Below are positions 7,818-16,876 of a stretch of DNA of 64,000 nucleotides, one piece after another. How positions within the stretch are numbered: position 1 is the stretch's first letter; every line of letters starts with the position of its first letter. The notes below the pieces were generated by a model that saw only the letters and a program-made list of their open reading frames with translations, was not told where the DNA came from and ran no database searches. The DNA comes from Gemmatimonas sp. UBA7669 (lineage in GTDB: Bacteria > Gemmatimonadota > Gemmatimonadetes > Gemmatimonadales > Gemmatimonadaceae): NCBI RefSeq assembly GCF_002483225.1, contig NZ_DLHL01000051.1:124001-188000 (forward strand). Direction: 5' to 3'. The translations under genes and the position numbers were made by a program.

Positions 7818-10054
7818 TCGTTTCCGAAGAGGGTGAACGCGGGACGCGGCGCTCCCTGCCGCTGCTGCTGCTGCTCCTGTCGATCATCACGGGCACGCGA
7901 CGACGAATCGCGGCGGGCCTCGTCCTGGTACTCCCGGGCGGGTGTGCGCTCGCGCGCACTGTTGCCCGACTGCTGATCCGGCGTGCTGCTCTGGCCGGTG
8001 TGCCCAACCCGCTGTGCCTCACGCTCGCCGGAGACGGCGCGCGAGAGCTCCACGGAGTCGGTGCTGCCGTTGCTGCGGATACGCAGGCGATCGCTCTCGA
8101 GGCCGTGACGACCCAGAGCATCCTGCAGGTCGGCGGTGCGCAGCCGCATGCGGTCGGCCGTGCTCGCGTCGGTGGTGATCTGCGTCTGCACCGTGTTGCC
8201 GCGCACATCGATGGTGATGCGCTCCTCGATGCCGGGCGCACTCTCCACGTTGAGCGTCATGCGATTGAGTGGCGTGGCCGGGGCATCCGCGCGCATCTGC
8301 TGGATGTCGGAGACGCGCTCGGCCTGCGTGGACGCCGGGCTGCCACCCACCTGCGCGGCGCGGTCGGCGCCGGTCACGCCTGTGTGTCCGGGTGTGCCGG
8401 AAGGTCCGCCAAAGGCGCCGAAGGCTGCCTGGTCATTGCCGCGGCCTTCGCCAAGTTGTGCGTCCTTGCCCAGCGCCTTGCCGTTGTTGAGCGGCTTGCC
8501 CGATTCATCGCGCTCACCGCGGCCAAAGGCATGGCCGTGACCCTGATGACCATTTGAGGAGGCTGCCTGCAGCGTGGCCGTGCCCGAGGCAAACGCCTCC
8601 GCGCCCGTCGCCGCTGCGGCGCCCTGATCGGCCACCCGCGCCACGCCAGCGACACCGGCCACGCGGGCCACCGAGGCCACGCCGCGGCCATTGGCCGTGT
8701 CCTGCGGAATGCGCGCATCGACCTTCGCACGCGCTTCGGCGGCGCGATCCACCGGCGAGGAGGCCGAAGGCAACTCGAGATGCCCGGGGTCCTTCATGCC
8801 CAGCGTGCGCAGCCCTTCCTCACGCGCGATGCGCTGGAGGCGGGCAAAGCCGGCGGCGTTGTCCCACGAACCATCGATCATGACGTCCACGGCTTCGCCG
8901 CGCGTGTGCGCGGAGTCGCGGGTCCAGGTCACGACCGGGCCGGAACGCGTGCGACCCTGCGCAAACAACCAGTCCTGTCGCTCCTGCGACCGCGTGGTTT
9001 CCACGAGCGTCACGTCGTGTCCGTATTCGTTCTTCATGCGCTCCATGACGCGCTCCACACGCGCGCGCAGCTCGGGGCTCAGGCCCTCGAGCGAGCGGTC
9101 GGCGGTGGCCACGTCGAGCGAGGTGACTTCGGCGGCGGTGTCGGCGCGCAGGATGCCATTGCGCAGGGCCGCGGCGCGGCTGCTGGCAGCGGCGGGCAAT
9201 GCGGCGTTGGTCCGGGCATCCGTCACCGGATCGAGTGCGGCCCCGGCTTCGTTCATGAGGGCGCGCGCGGCGAGGCGCGCGCCTTCTGGCGTGCCGGCCT
9301 TGGCAATGAGTGCATCGAGCTGTGCGCGTGTGTTTGCGCCGCGCGTGTCGCCGAGCGCCAGCAGTTGTTCGAGCGAACTGCCGCGGCTCGAGGCCACACG
9401 CGAGAGCACTTCGAGGGCCTTGTCGTTGTCCATGCCCTGCAGGCGCGACGCCGCACGGGCCAATCCATCGAGTGAACCCTGCACGCCCTCACGCGCCTCG
9501 TTTCCGCGGGCTTCGCGGGCGCGGGCGTAGGCCGGCAGGTCCACGACATCGCTCGTCGGGTCCGCATCGCTCTGCTTCTGCAGCATTCCGTAGCGCATGG
9601 CATCGCTGGCTGCGCCCGCACCACCAGAGGCCATGGCGGAGGCTGCGTCTGAGGCGTTGGCGGCCGTGCCGGGTTCAGCGACCTGCATGGCAACGGGCGA
9701 CGCAATGTCCTGGGAGGGCGTATTGCCGGCCGCTTCTTCGAGCAGACGGTCGACGAGTGACGCACTCTCGTCGGGCAACTGTTGCAGGAACTCGTTCCGC
9801 ACCTGCTGCCCGGCGCCCGCCAGCAGCGCGAGCAGCGCGGCAAACTCGGGGCTCTTGCTGCGGATGCGGCGGTCGCTGCCTTCCTCGCGATCATCGACGC
9901 GGGAGTCGCTGCCCGTGTCGTCCGAAGCGCGTACGTCAGTCGAACGGACGTCGTTGCCTGCCAGGTCACGCACACGCGCGTTGCGCGGTGCCGTCGCGCG
10001 CGCCGGCTCGGCGCTGCTGCGATTGGTGGCGGTGAAAATGTTCATGGCGCTCAC
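7814..10054 (-). CDS. fliK: Hook-length control protein FliK with an embedded M15 peptidase domain
   Basis: Secreted ruler that sets hook length and switches export specificity. It has 746 residues, long for the family. The C-terminal Flg_hook domain (about 597-675, RMTLNVESAPGIEERITIDV) supports FliK, as does the position before flgD. Unusually, residues about 325-430 form a D,D-carboxypeptidase/L-Ala-D-Glu-peptidase (M15) domain. It has the zinc motif SAHTRGEAVDV (His383, Asp390) and DPGHLEL (His425), so the SxHxxGxAxD and H-x-E signatures are intact. The flanking regions are Ala/Gly/Asp-rich and disordered. It overlaps both neighbours by 4 bases. Confidence 0.85.
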   Translation of the reverse strand: MSAMNIFTATNRSSAEPARATAPRNARVRDLAGNDVRSTDVRASDDTGSDSRVDDREEGSDRRIRSKSPEFAALLALLAGAGQQVRNEFLQQLPDESASLVDRLLEEAAGNTPSQDIASPVAMQVAEPGTAANASDAASAMASGGAGAASDAMRYGMLQKQSDADPTSDVVDLPAYARAREARGNEAREGVQGSLDGLARAASRLQGMDNDKALEVLSRVASSRGSSLEQLLALGDTRGANTRAQLDALIAKAGTPEGARLAARALMNEAGAALDPVTDARTNAALPAAASSRAAALRNGILRADTAAEVTSLDVATADRSLEGLSPELRARVERVMERMKNEYGHDVTLVETTRSQERQDWLFAQGRTRSGPVVTWTRDSAHTRGEAVDVMIDGSWDNAAGFARLQRIAREEGLRTLGMKDPGHLELPSASSPVDRAAEARAKVDARIPQDTANGRGVASVARVAGVAGVARVADQGAAAATGAEAFASGTATLQAASSNGHQGHGHAFGRGERDESGKPLNNGKALGKDAQLGEGRGNDQAAFGAFGGPSGTPGHTGVTGADRAAQVGGSPASTQAERVSDIQQMRADAPATPLNRMTLNVESAPGIEERITIDVRGNTVQTQITTDASTADRMRLRTADLQDALGRHGLESDRLRIRSNGSTDSVELSRAVSGEREAQRVGHTGQSSTPDQQSGNSARERTPAREYQDEARRDSSSRARDDRQEQQQQRQGAPRPAFTLFGNE
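8765..9082 (-). other. M15 (VanY/endolysin-type) peptidase domain inside fliK
   Basis: Codons about 325-430 of fliK. The block begins LSPELRARVERVMERM, continues with TTRSQERQDWLFAQGRT (the substrate-side segment typical of M15C endolysins) and carries all three zinc ligands and the glutamate base. No frameshift or stop separates it from the rest of FliK. Known members cleave peptidoglycan stem peptides; activity here is untested. Confidence 0.8.
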
Positions 10055-10779
10055 GGCGTGACCGCTCCTGGCGCCTTGACAGCACCCTTGGTGATGGCGG
10101 CGGCGCGAGCTGCCGGAAACGCGGCGAGAATGGCGGCGGCCTGCCGGTCATTCATCATGGCCAGGATGGCGCGCACATCGCTGTCGGTCATCTGATCGAG
10201 CACCTTGGCGGCATCCTTGGCATTCATGGCGCCGAAGATCTTGGCCAGACGCTGCTCGGGCAGTGCGGTCTGCAGCGCGGCATCCCGCGCATCTTTCACG
10301 ATGGTGGCGGCCCGCGTGGTGGACGCGGAGGGGGCGGCAGTGTTGGCAGCTGGTGCGCCAGCCGGTGCGCCAGCCGGCGTGCTTGCTGGCGGCGTTGAAG
10401 GCGCGGCAGCAGCGGTCTTTGCGGCCGCCATGCCCTGCGCCACGGTGTTGGGGGCCGGCTTGGCACCGGCGTTCTTGAGGGCCTCGCGGGCTTCAATGAG
10501 CGCGCGCAGTGAATCGGCCGGCGTCAGCGGCAGTGCGGCATGCGCGCTGTCGACCGCGGTGGAATCGGCCAGTACGCTATCCGCGTGCGCGGCGTCGTTG
10601 TGTGCGGCCTCCGCGTCGGCGGCCTTGGCCAGCGAGTCTGCCGGCAAGGTCTTCAGGCTGTCGGCAATTCGCGCCGAGTCGGCGGCGTACTTTGCCGAGG
10701 CCTGCATATAGGCGTAGCCCGACCCGCCGCCAAGGCCGGCCAGCACTCCGATGACAATGGGGATGAGCAACTGCTTCAT
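10051..10779 (-). CDS. motE: MotE-like membrane protein (MgtE-N type domain)
   Basis: Flagellar accessory protein of 242 residues. It has one N-terminal membrane helix (4-24, LLIPIVIGVLAGLGGGSGYAY), a long Ala/Asp/Pro-rich periplasmic linker with repeated APAG units (about residues 130-150), and a C-terminal helical domain (about 165-225). That domain carries LAKIFGAMNAKDAAKVLDQM, the FliG-N/MgtE-N repeat found in MotE. MotE in alphaproteobacteria chaperones MotC and is encoded near fliJ/fliK, matching this position between fliJ and fliK. Overlap is 4 bases on both sides. Calling it MotE rests on domain and position; the motC/motA/motB genes are not in the window. Confidence 0.7.
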   Translation of the reverse strand: MKQLLIPIVIGVLAGLGGGSGYAYMQASAKYAADSARIADSLKTLPADSLAKAADAEAAHNDAAHADSVLADSTAVDSAHAALPLTPADSLRALIEAREALKNAGAKPAPNTVAQGMAAAKTAAAAPSTPPASTPAGAPAGAPAANTAAPSASTTRAATIVKDARDAALQTALPEQRLAKIFGAMNAKDAAKVLDQMTDSDVRAILAMMNDRQAAAILAAFPAARAAAITKGAVKAPGAVTP

Positions 10780-11282
10780 CGCGCGGTTCCATCACGGTGG
10801 TTCGTGCCATCGGCGGAGGTGCCGGGAGGCGCGTCCTTCGTATCGAGCTTGCGAGCGAACTGCATCAGAGCGACTTCGTCCATCCGTACGCGGTCCTTCT
10901 GTGCCTCGTCCGATCGCCAGGCCTCGGCGTGCCGTTCCCTGAGGCGATCAAGCACGCGGCGATCACGTGCGGCTTCCTCGAGCAACGATTGGGCCTGGTG
11001 CACACCGGCGTCCGCGTGTTTCACCACGTCGTCGGCGACAATCAGTCGTTCATCGAGAGAAGCGAGAACCGTGCCAAGCTGGTGGAGGTGCCCGATACGG
11101 GGGGCGGCACGGGTCGTGGAATGCAGCTGGGCGTGTGAATCGGCGCGCAGCGAGGCAATGGCGTCCTTGGCACGCTGCGCTTCGTCCGCGGCGGCCTGGG
11201 CGGCCGCCAGTTCCCGCGCTTTGGCCTGCTCATGCTGCTCCCGCAGTTCGAGAATGCGCTGCAGGCGGAACTTGAAGCTCAC
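10776..11282 (-). CDS. fliJ: Flagellar export protein FliJ
   Basis: Small coiled-coil protein that couples the FliI ATPase to the FlhA gate. It has 168 residues, nearly all predicted helix, with the typical start FKFRLQRILELREQHEQAKA followed by heptad-patterned sequence to about residue 145. It lies directly after fliI with a 4-base overlap and before the MotE-like gene with another 4-base overlap. Confidence 0.9.
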   Translation of the reverse strand: MSFKFRLQRILELREQHEQAKARELAAAQAAADEAQRAKDAIASLRADSHAQLHSTTRAAPRIGHLHQLGTVLASLDERLIVADDVVKHADAGVHQAQSLLEEAARDRRVLDRLRERHAEAWRSDEAQKDRVRMDEVALMQFARKLDTKDAPPGTSADGTNHRDGTAR

Positions 11283-12652
11283 GGACGTCTCCGCACGGCC
11301 GACTCGATCTGTTCGGCGATCTGGGCCAGCGCCTGGTAGGTGTCACCGTAGTGCGTGATCTCGTCCGGCCGCTGCTGCAGGAACTCCAGCACGTGCTGGC
11401 GATACACAATGGCCGCGTCCACGTAGGGATCGCTGCCACGCTGGTAGGCGCCCACCATGATGAGATCTTCCTTCTCGCGGTATGCGGCCTCGAGCCGCAG
11501 CATGGCACTGCCGGCGCGCTTCTGGACCTCATTGGTGATGAGGTCCTTCACACGACTCTTGGAGTCGAGCACGTCGATGGCGGGGAAGTGGTTCTGTGCC
11601 GCCAGGCGACGCGTGAGCACGATGTGCCCGTCGAGGATGGAGCGGGTGGCGTCGGCCACGGGCTCGTTGAAATCGTCGCCGTCCACCAGCACGGTGTAGA
11701 TGCCCGTGATGCCGCCGCGCTCGCCGTTGCCGGCGCGCTCGAGCAGACGTGGCAGATTGGCAAACACGGACGGCGGATAGCCCTTGGTGGTGGGCGGTTC
11801 GCCGGTGGCGAGACCGATTTCACGCCAGGCCATGGCCACACGCGTGACGGAGTCCACCATGAGCAACACCTGCTTGCCCTGATCGCGGAAGTACTCGGCA
11901 ATGGCCGTGGCCACGAGTGCACCACGGGCGCGCACGAGCGCGGCCTGATCGCCGGTGGCCACAATGACCACCGAGCGGGCCAAGCCTTCCGGACCCAGCG
12001 AGTGTTCGAGAAACTCACGCACTTCCCGACCACGTTCGCCGAGCAGCGCAATCACGTTCACGTCGGCCTGCGCGTGACGCGCAATCATGCCGAGCATGGT
12101 GGACTTGCCCACGCCGGAACCGGCGAAGATACCGACGCGCTGACCACGACCGATGGTGAGCAGGCCGTCGATGGCGCGCACACCGGTTTCGAGCGGACGA
12201 TCGATGGTTTCGCGCACCAGCGGATTCGGCGGCTCGGCGCTGAGCGGCACACGCTCCACCGTGTCGACTTTGCCCTTGCCGTCGATGGGATGACCAAGGC
12301 CATTGAGCACGCGGCCCAGAAGACCGGGTCCCACATCCACGCCGAAGGTACGGCCAAGCGGCTGCACGCTGGCACCAGCATGCAGGCCGTCGAGTTCGCC
12401 GAGCGGCATGAGCAGCACGTGACGCTCGTTGAAGCCCACGACTTCGGCGAGCACGGAGCGATCGCGCGAATGACTGGTAATGCGGCAGAGTGAACCGAGG
12501 CCCACATCAATGCCGGTGGCTTCGACGACGAGGCCCACCACGCGGGTGACCTTGCCGTAGCTGCCGAAACGTTCGGTGCGCGCGAGGCGCTCGCTGAGTT
12601 CGTCGAGCGCGCTGGGTTCGCCGCGCAGATAGCTGGCAAAGGCGGCAGACAT
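11279..12652 (-). CDS. fliI: Flagellum-specific ATPase FliI
   Basis: Hexameric ATPase that unfolds and delivers export substrates. It has 457 residues, family length. The Walker A motif GSGVGKST is at about 178-185, followed by NVIALLGERGREVREFLE. The Walker B region is VLLMVDSVTRVAMAWREIGL, then the ATPase family signature PPSVFANLPRLLERAG. It is closely related to F1 beta, but its flagellar neighbours decide the assignment. The start overlaps the fliH stop by one base. Confidence 0.97.
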   Translation of the reverse strand: MSAAFASYLRGEPSALDELSERLARTERFGSYGKVTRVVGLVVEATGIDVGLGSLCRITSHSRDRSVLAEVVGFNERHVLLMPLGELDGLHAGASVQPLGRTFGVDVGPGLLGRVLNGLGHPIDGKGKVDTVERVPLSAEPPNPLVRETIDRPLETGVRAIDGLLTIGRGQRVGIFAGSGVGKSTMLGMIARHAQADVNVIALLGERGREVREFLEHSLGPEGLARSVVIVATGDQAALVRARGALVATAIAEYFRDQGKQVLLMVDSVTRVAMAWREIGLATGEPPTTKGYPPSVFANLPRLLERAGNGERGGITGIYTVLVDGDDFNEPVADATRSILDGHIVLTRRLAAQNHFPAIDVLDSKSRVKDLITNEVQKRAGSAMLRLEAAYREKEDLIMVGAYQRGSDPYVDAAIVYRQHVLEFLQQRPDEITHYGDTYQALAQIAEQIESAVRRRP

Positions 12653-13338
12653 CAGGCCTGGATTCCGCCAAGGCTGCGGTAGGCGCGTTCGAGGGCCGTG
12701 TCCACGCGCCCATCGATGATGCGCTCACGGCCTTCGGTGAGACAGCCACCGCGGGCCACGTTGACGTCGGACATCCAGCGCAGGCCACGCTGCGTGCCGA
12801 ACTCCTGTTCGATCACGCGGCGGCAGGCTGCAAAGTCGTCCGGATTGAGACGAATGGTGATTTCCTGATCGATCGGATACTGCTGCACCGCGTGCGACAC
12901 GAGGTCGGCCACGAGCGACGGGTCGGCCTCGATCTCGCGTTGCAGCACATGCTGCGCCACAATGACCGCGAGCGCGGCAATGTTCTCTTCGATGTTCGAC
13001 ACCCAGCGCGCTTCGTGCATGGCAATCGACTCGGCCGCCTCGCGCACCGCTTGCAGTGCGGCGCCGATGGTGGGTTCGAGCGACGCACGCGCGGCCTGTT
13101 CGCCGTCGGCGCGACCACGCGCGTAGGCCTCGGCCTCGATGCGCGTGCGTTCCGCGGCCATGCGCATGGCGAAGCCGGCTTCGATGGCTTCGAGTGAGAC
13201 CTGTGGTGCGGGCGCCGGTGCCTCGGGGGCCGGAGCGTCCGGCCCACCGAAGTACACATCGGCCGCAAATTCGTCGAGCGACCAGGGCGAAGCGTTGGCA
13301 GCAGCAGAGGGCATGCGCGGCGGCTCAGATGATGACAT
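12652..13338 (-). CDS. fliH: Flagellar assembly protein FliH
   Basis: Regulator of FliI that links it to FliN and the C-ring. It has 228 residues: a Pro/Ala-rich N-terminus (35-50), a long charged helix (50-115, MRMAAERTRIEAEAYARGRA), and the C-terminal globular domain (about 120-225) with the V-type ATPase subunit-E-like pattern. It overlaps fliG by 14 bases upstream and fliI by one base downstream. Confidence 0.9.
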   Translation of the reverse strand: MSSSEPPRMPSAAANASPWSLDEFAADVYFGGPDAPAPEAPAPAPQVSLEAIEAGFAMRMAAERTRIEAEAYARGRADGEQAARASLEPTIGAALQAVREAAESIAMHEARWVSNIEENIAALAVIVAQHVLQREIEADPSLVADLVSHAVQQYPIDQEITIRLNPDDFAACRRVIEQEFGTQRGLRWMSDVNVARGGCLTEGRERIIDGRVDTALERAYRSLGGIQA

Positions 13339-14374
13339 CGTCGGTGCCGGCGCTCAACACGATCTCGCCGGTCTCCTCGAGGGCGCGGACCTTGGACACG
13401 ATGTCCGTCTGCGCCGCCTCGACGTCGCGCATCTTGACCGGGCCCAGGAACTCCATCTCTTCCTTGAGGCCGGCCACCGCACGCTGCGACATGGTGGCCA
13501 TGATCTTCTGCTTGAGCTCGGGGCTGGCCGCCTTGAGTGCCAGCGCGAGCTGCTTGACATCGACTTCGCGCAGCAGGCGCTGCAGGGACTTGTCGTCGAG
13601 CGAGGTGAGATCCTCGAAGACGAACATGAGGTTCTTGATCTGATCGCTGAGGTGCGGATCCTTCTCGGCCACCAGGTCGAGCACTTCCTTCTCGAGCGAC
13701 GAGCTGACGAGGTTGAGCACCGCGGCCACGGCCGCCGGTCCACCCACGCTGGACATGCCCTGCGAGAACGCGAGGTCCGCCTCGTTGCCGATGGCGCGCT
13801 CGACGAGCGAGATCATTTCGGGCGACACCTTCTCCATGCGCGCAATGCGGAACATCACCTCACCACCGAGTTCGGGTTCGAACTCGCGGATGATGGCGGC
13901 CACGTGCGAGGGGTCGAGGTGCGCCATGATGAGCGCAATGGTCTGCGGATGTTCACCGCGCAGCGTGTTGCCGAGCTGCTGCGGATCGGCGCGGCGCAGA
14001 CGACCAAAGCGATCGCTGTCGGCCAACTGGCCCTGGATACGCTTGAGGATCTGCTGCGCTTTGGCCGGACCGAAAGCCTTTTCGAGCACGTCCTTGGCGA
14101 ACTCCACCCCACCGGTGCTGATGGAGTCCACGCCCAGCGTGGTCTCGAGCCAGTCGGCGAGTACCGAGTCCACCGTGGAAGGCGGCACGCGGTCGAGCTG
14201 GGCCATTTCCAGGGCCACGATTTCCGCTTCTTCCGGATGCAGGCCCGACGTGAGCTTGGCGGCGTGTTCGGAGCCGATGGCCATGCAGAGAATGGCGACC
14301 TTCTGGCGTCCGGTGAGACGCTCAGGGGCCCAGCGATCGGCGTTGGCGTTCTTGGAGAGGGCGATCATGCTCAT
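13325..14374 (-). CDS. fliG: Flagellar motor switch protein FliG
   Basis: C-ring protein contacting FliF (N-terminal domain), FliM (middle domain) and the stator (C-terminal domain). It has 349 residues, normal length. It shows LTGRQKVAILCMAIG at the start, a middle-domain EHPQTIALIMAHLDPSHVAAI repeat, and a C-terminal charged helix region with MFVFEDLTSLDDKSLQRLLREV. The overlap with fliF is one base. Confidence 0.96.
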   Translation of the reverse strand: MSMIALSKNANADRWAPERLTGRQKVAILCMAIGSEHAAKLTSGLHPEEAEIVALEMAQLDRVPPSTVDSVLADWLETTLGVDSISTGGVEFAKDVLEKAFGPAKAQQILKRIQGQLADSDRFGRLRRADPQQLGNTLRGEHPQTIALIMAHLDPSHVAAIIREFEPELGGEVMFRIARMEKVSPEMISLVERAIGNEADLAFSQGMSSVGGPAAVAAVLNLVSSSLEKEVLDLVAEKDPHLSDQIKNLMFVFEDLTSLDDKSLQRLLREVDVKQLALALKAASPELKQKIMATMSQRAVAGLKEEMEFLGPVKMRDVEAAQTDIVSKVRALEETGEIVLSAGTDDVII

Positions 14375-15981
14375 TACTGACGCAACCAGTTGCGGGTCAC
14401 CCGCAGCGCCGCATCAGGACGCTGCTCGACGGTGGCGATGGCCTGCTCACGCTCGGGTGTGGTTGGTGGGGGCGGCAGGCGGATGGCGCGGCGCTGCTCC
14501 TCGACGTAGGCGTTCTCGTCCATCATGTCGGCCTCGTTGTTCATGCCCGAGGGCAATCCCTGCATGGCGGCCTGCATCTGCGTGCTGGCGGGCAGCTCTG
14601 CGTACTGCGGACCGGCGGGCAGGGTGGCCGCGTTGTTGCCGGCGAGCTTCTTGGACTTCTTGGGGCGGAGCGCCAGGACCATGACCAGCGCGACGAGGAC
14701 GAGGCCAGCGATGGCCGCAATGGCCACAACGGGCTTGGGGTTGGCCTGAATGCGTCCCAGCATGTCCTGCGGCGCCGGCGTGCTGTCCACGCGCGCCACC
14801 ACCGTCTTGGGCATGTCGAAGGGTGCACTCACCACGGACACCATGTCACCGCGCGCGGAATCGACACCGAGCGCCGTGCGCACCAGCGATTCGATCTGCG
14901 CGAGCTCTTCCGGCGTGCGCGGCGTGAACACCGGCTCGGCGGTGGCCGAGGTGTCGGCCGCGTTGCGCGTCATCTTGTCGGCCACGAGCACGGCGACGGT
15001 GAGCTTCTGCACGTTGCCGATGGCACCGCTGAAGGTCTCGACGCTCTTGGTGTTTTCGTAGGTGACGGCCGACTGCGTGTAGCCCGCGCCCTGCTGCGGC
15101 GTGCTGGGCGCCACTTCCGACTTCTGCTCAACCGCAATGGCCTGGCGGTCGGGATCGACGGCCTGAACGGTGCGCTCGACCTTGTCGAAGTTGATGCTGG
15201 CCGAGACCTGCACGCGCGCATTGCCCGAGCCCACGAGGCTCGTGAGCAGATCACGGGCCTTGGCTTCCATGTGCCCTTCAACTTCCTTCTGCACCGTGAG
15301 CTGGCGACTGGTGAGACCGGCGACCGAGCCTTCGTCCTGCATGGTGAGGGCGCGGCCGCGCTCGTCCACCACGGTGACGTGTTCCGGGGTGAGTCCGCCA
15401 ACCGATGACGCGACGAGACTGGCGATGCCCTGCACGGTCTCCGGCGCCGGTGAGTTGCCGTTGCTCATGCGGAGCGTAACCGAGGCCTTGCTGGGGCGCT
15501 GGTTCTGCGTGAAGAGCTGTTCGTCCTCGAGGGCGAGGTGCACCTGCACCGTCTTCACGTTCTGCATCTTGCCAATGGTGCGCTCGAGTTCTCCCTCGAG
15601 AGCGCGGCGGTAATTGACCTTCTGCGTGAAGTCCGTCATGCCCCAGGAGGGCTTGTCGAACAACTCGAGGCCCGGACGACCACCGCCCGGCAATTCACCG
15701 GCGGCGAGATCCACGCGCGCGCGCGCCACGTCCTGGCTCTGCACGAAAATGGTGGTGCCGGAGGCGTCGAGTTCGTGCACGATGCCCGCTTCCTGCAGCT
15801 TGTCGGTCATGGCCTTCACACTCTCCACCGGCACATTGGCGAAGAGCGGCACCATGACGGGGCGCGTGGCCCACTGCGACACGTAGTACACACCGGCCGC
15901 GATGACGAGGCCAATGGCAATGATGGCCGTCTGCCGCGGGCCGCCGAAGCGGCTGGTGATCGATTCGAGGAGGGGATTCAT
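14374..15981 (-). CDS. fliF: Flagellar MS-ring protein FliF
   Basis: Forms the MS-ring around the export gate in the inner membrane. It has 535 residues, with two membrane helices at 18-36 and 417-439 bracketing a large periplasmic region. The RBM domains contain GMTDFTQKVNYRRALEGELE and VDPDRQAIAVEQKSEV. The C-terminal tail (about 490-535, with ENAYVEEQRRAIRLPPPP and ALRVTRNWLRQ) is the FliG-binding segment. It follows fliE after about 10 bp. Confidence 0.97.
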   Translation of the reverse strand: MNPLLESITSRFGGPRQTAIIAIGLVIAAGVYYVSQWATRPVMVPLFANVPVESVKAMTDKLQEAGIVHELDASGTTIFVQSQDVARARVDLAAGELPGGGRPGLELFDKPSWGMTDFTQKVNYRRALEGELERTIGKMQNVKTVQVHLALEDEQLFTQNQRPSKASVTLRMSNGNSPAPETVQGIASLVASSVGGLTPEHVTVVDERGRALTMQDEGSVAGLTSRQLTVQKEVEGHMEAKARDLLTSLVGSGNARVQVSASINFDKVERTVQAVDPDRQAIAVEQKSEVAPSTPQQGAGYTQSAVTYENTKSVETFSGAIGNVQKLTVAVLVADKMTRNAADTSATAEPVFTPRTPEELAQIESLVRTALGVDSARGDMVSVVSAPFDMPKTVVARVDSTPAPQDMLGRIQANPKPVVAIAAIAGLVLVALVMVLALRPKKSKKLAGNNAATLPAGPQYAELPASTQMQAAMQGLPSGMNNEADMMDENAYVEEQRRAIRLPPPPTTPEREQAIATVEQRPDAALRVTRNWLRQ

Positions 15982-15991
15982 CGCGGGTGGC

Positions 15992-16306
15992 TCAGGACTG
16001 CATGCTGATCACGGAGCGATACGCCTCGACGACCTTGTTGCGCAGCTCGATGAGCATGTCGAGGGCGATGCCGGCTTCTTCGCTGGCGGCCATGACCTGA
16101 TGCAGCTCCACGTTTTCGCCATTGGCGAAGCGCTGCGTCAGATCGCCGGCGTTGTCGCGCGTGTCGGAGACTTCGTTGATGACGCGGGTGAGCGTCTTGC
16201 CGAAGGAGTTGTCGCTCGTGCCGGTGACCGGCACCTGCACACTCTGGCCGCGATCCTGCCCGAATTCGGGGAGGCTGCGGGTCAGGAGATCGAGACGGGT
16301 CTGCAT
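15992..16306 (-). CDS. fliE: Hook-basal body complex protein FliE
   Basis: Rod-base adaptor between MS-ring and rod. It has 104 residues from ATG 16306, the usual FliE length. The longer open frame upstream is not needed, because the family begins near here. Typical features are the C-terminal helix pair NVELHQVMAASEEAGIALDM and LIELRNKVVEAYRSVISMQ. No strong ribosome binding site is visible, so the start may be translated by coupling to the upstream gene. Confidence 0.9.
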   Translation of the reverse strand: MQTRLDLLTRSLPEFGQDRGQSVQVPVTGTSDNSFGKTLTRVINEVSDTRDNAGDLTQRFANGENVELHQVMAASEEAGIALDMLIELRNKVVEAYRSVISMQS

Positions 16307-16340
16307 GGTCGGGTCGAGGAAACGCGTGAGCGACGGAGAA

Positions 16341-16739
16341 TCAGGCGCGGACGTCGAGACGGATGCCGCGGGCGGCGGGCGGAGCGGGCGGTTCGGCCGT
16401 GGCGGCCTTGTAGCGACCGTAGGTGAGCGGGCCCATGCTCGCCGTCTTGGCGAAGAAGTTCCGCTCTTCGGTGGTGAGCACGCTCCAGAACGCGGGGTCG
16501 GTGCCGGCCGGCGCTTCGGCCGACACGGGTGACTGCGTGGCCTGCTGACCGGCGATGGGCGTTTGCGGCTTGAGCGCGTTGGCGTTGGCCTGAGCGTTCG
16601 CGCGCGCGAGCCCCTGCTGCGAGGCGAGGGCTGCACGATCCAATCCCTGTCCATTCGCGGCGCCGCTGCGCGCGGCATCGCTGCGCGTGGCGCCGAGGTT
16701 GGGAAGCAGCGGAGAGTTGTTGATGCCGTTGATGCTCAT
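16341..16739 (-). CDS. Unknown flagellar-operon protein between flgC and fliE
   Basis: A 132-residue protein from ATG 16739 that I do not recognise. The N-terminal 75 residues are Ala/Asn/Gln-rich and look disordered, starting MSINGINNSPLLPNLG. Residues about 84-118 are more ordered (DPAFWSVLTTEERNFFAKTA, then SMGPLTYGRYKA), and the C-terminus is Pro/Ala-rich. No signal peptide or membrane helix is seen, as expected if it is exported by the flagellar system or is cytoplasmic. Its position among rod genes suggests a rod or export role. A longer frame reaching 16829 exists, but its extra N-terminus is Pro-rich and low quality. Confidence 0.7.
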   Translation of the reverse strand: MSINGINNSPLLPNLGATRSDAARSGAANGQGLDRAALASQQGLARANAQANANALKPQTPIAGQQATQSPVSAEAPAGTDPAFWSVLTTEERNFFAKTASMGPLTYGRYKAATAEPPAPPAARGIRLDVRA

Positions 16740-16876
16740 GGGATCGTGACGAGTCGAAGCGGGAAGGAGACGTGTGGCGGACCGGGGACCGAAGTGCTGT
16801 CGGAGAGGAGGAGGAGGAGGTGACCCCACATCGATCCCCGGACCCGCTGCACGTGTCTACATCAGTGAGAAGTCGA

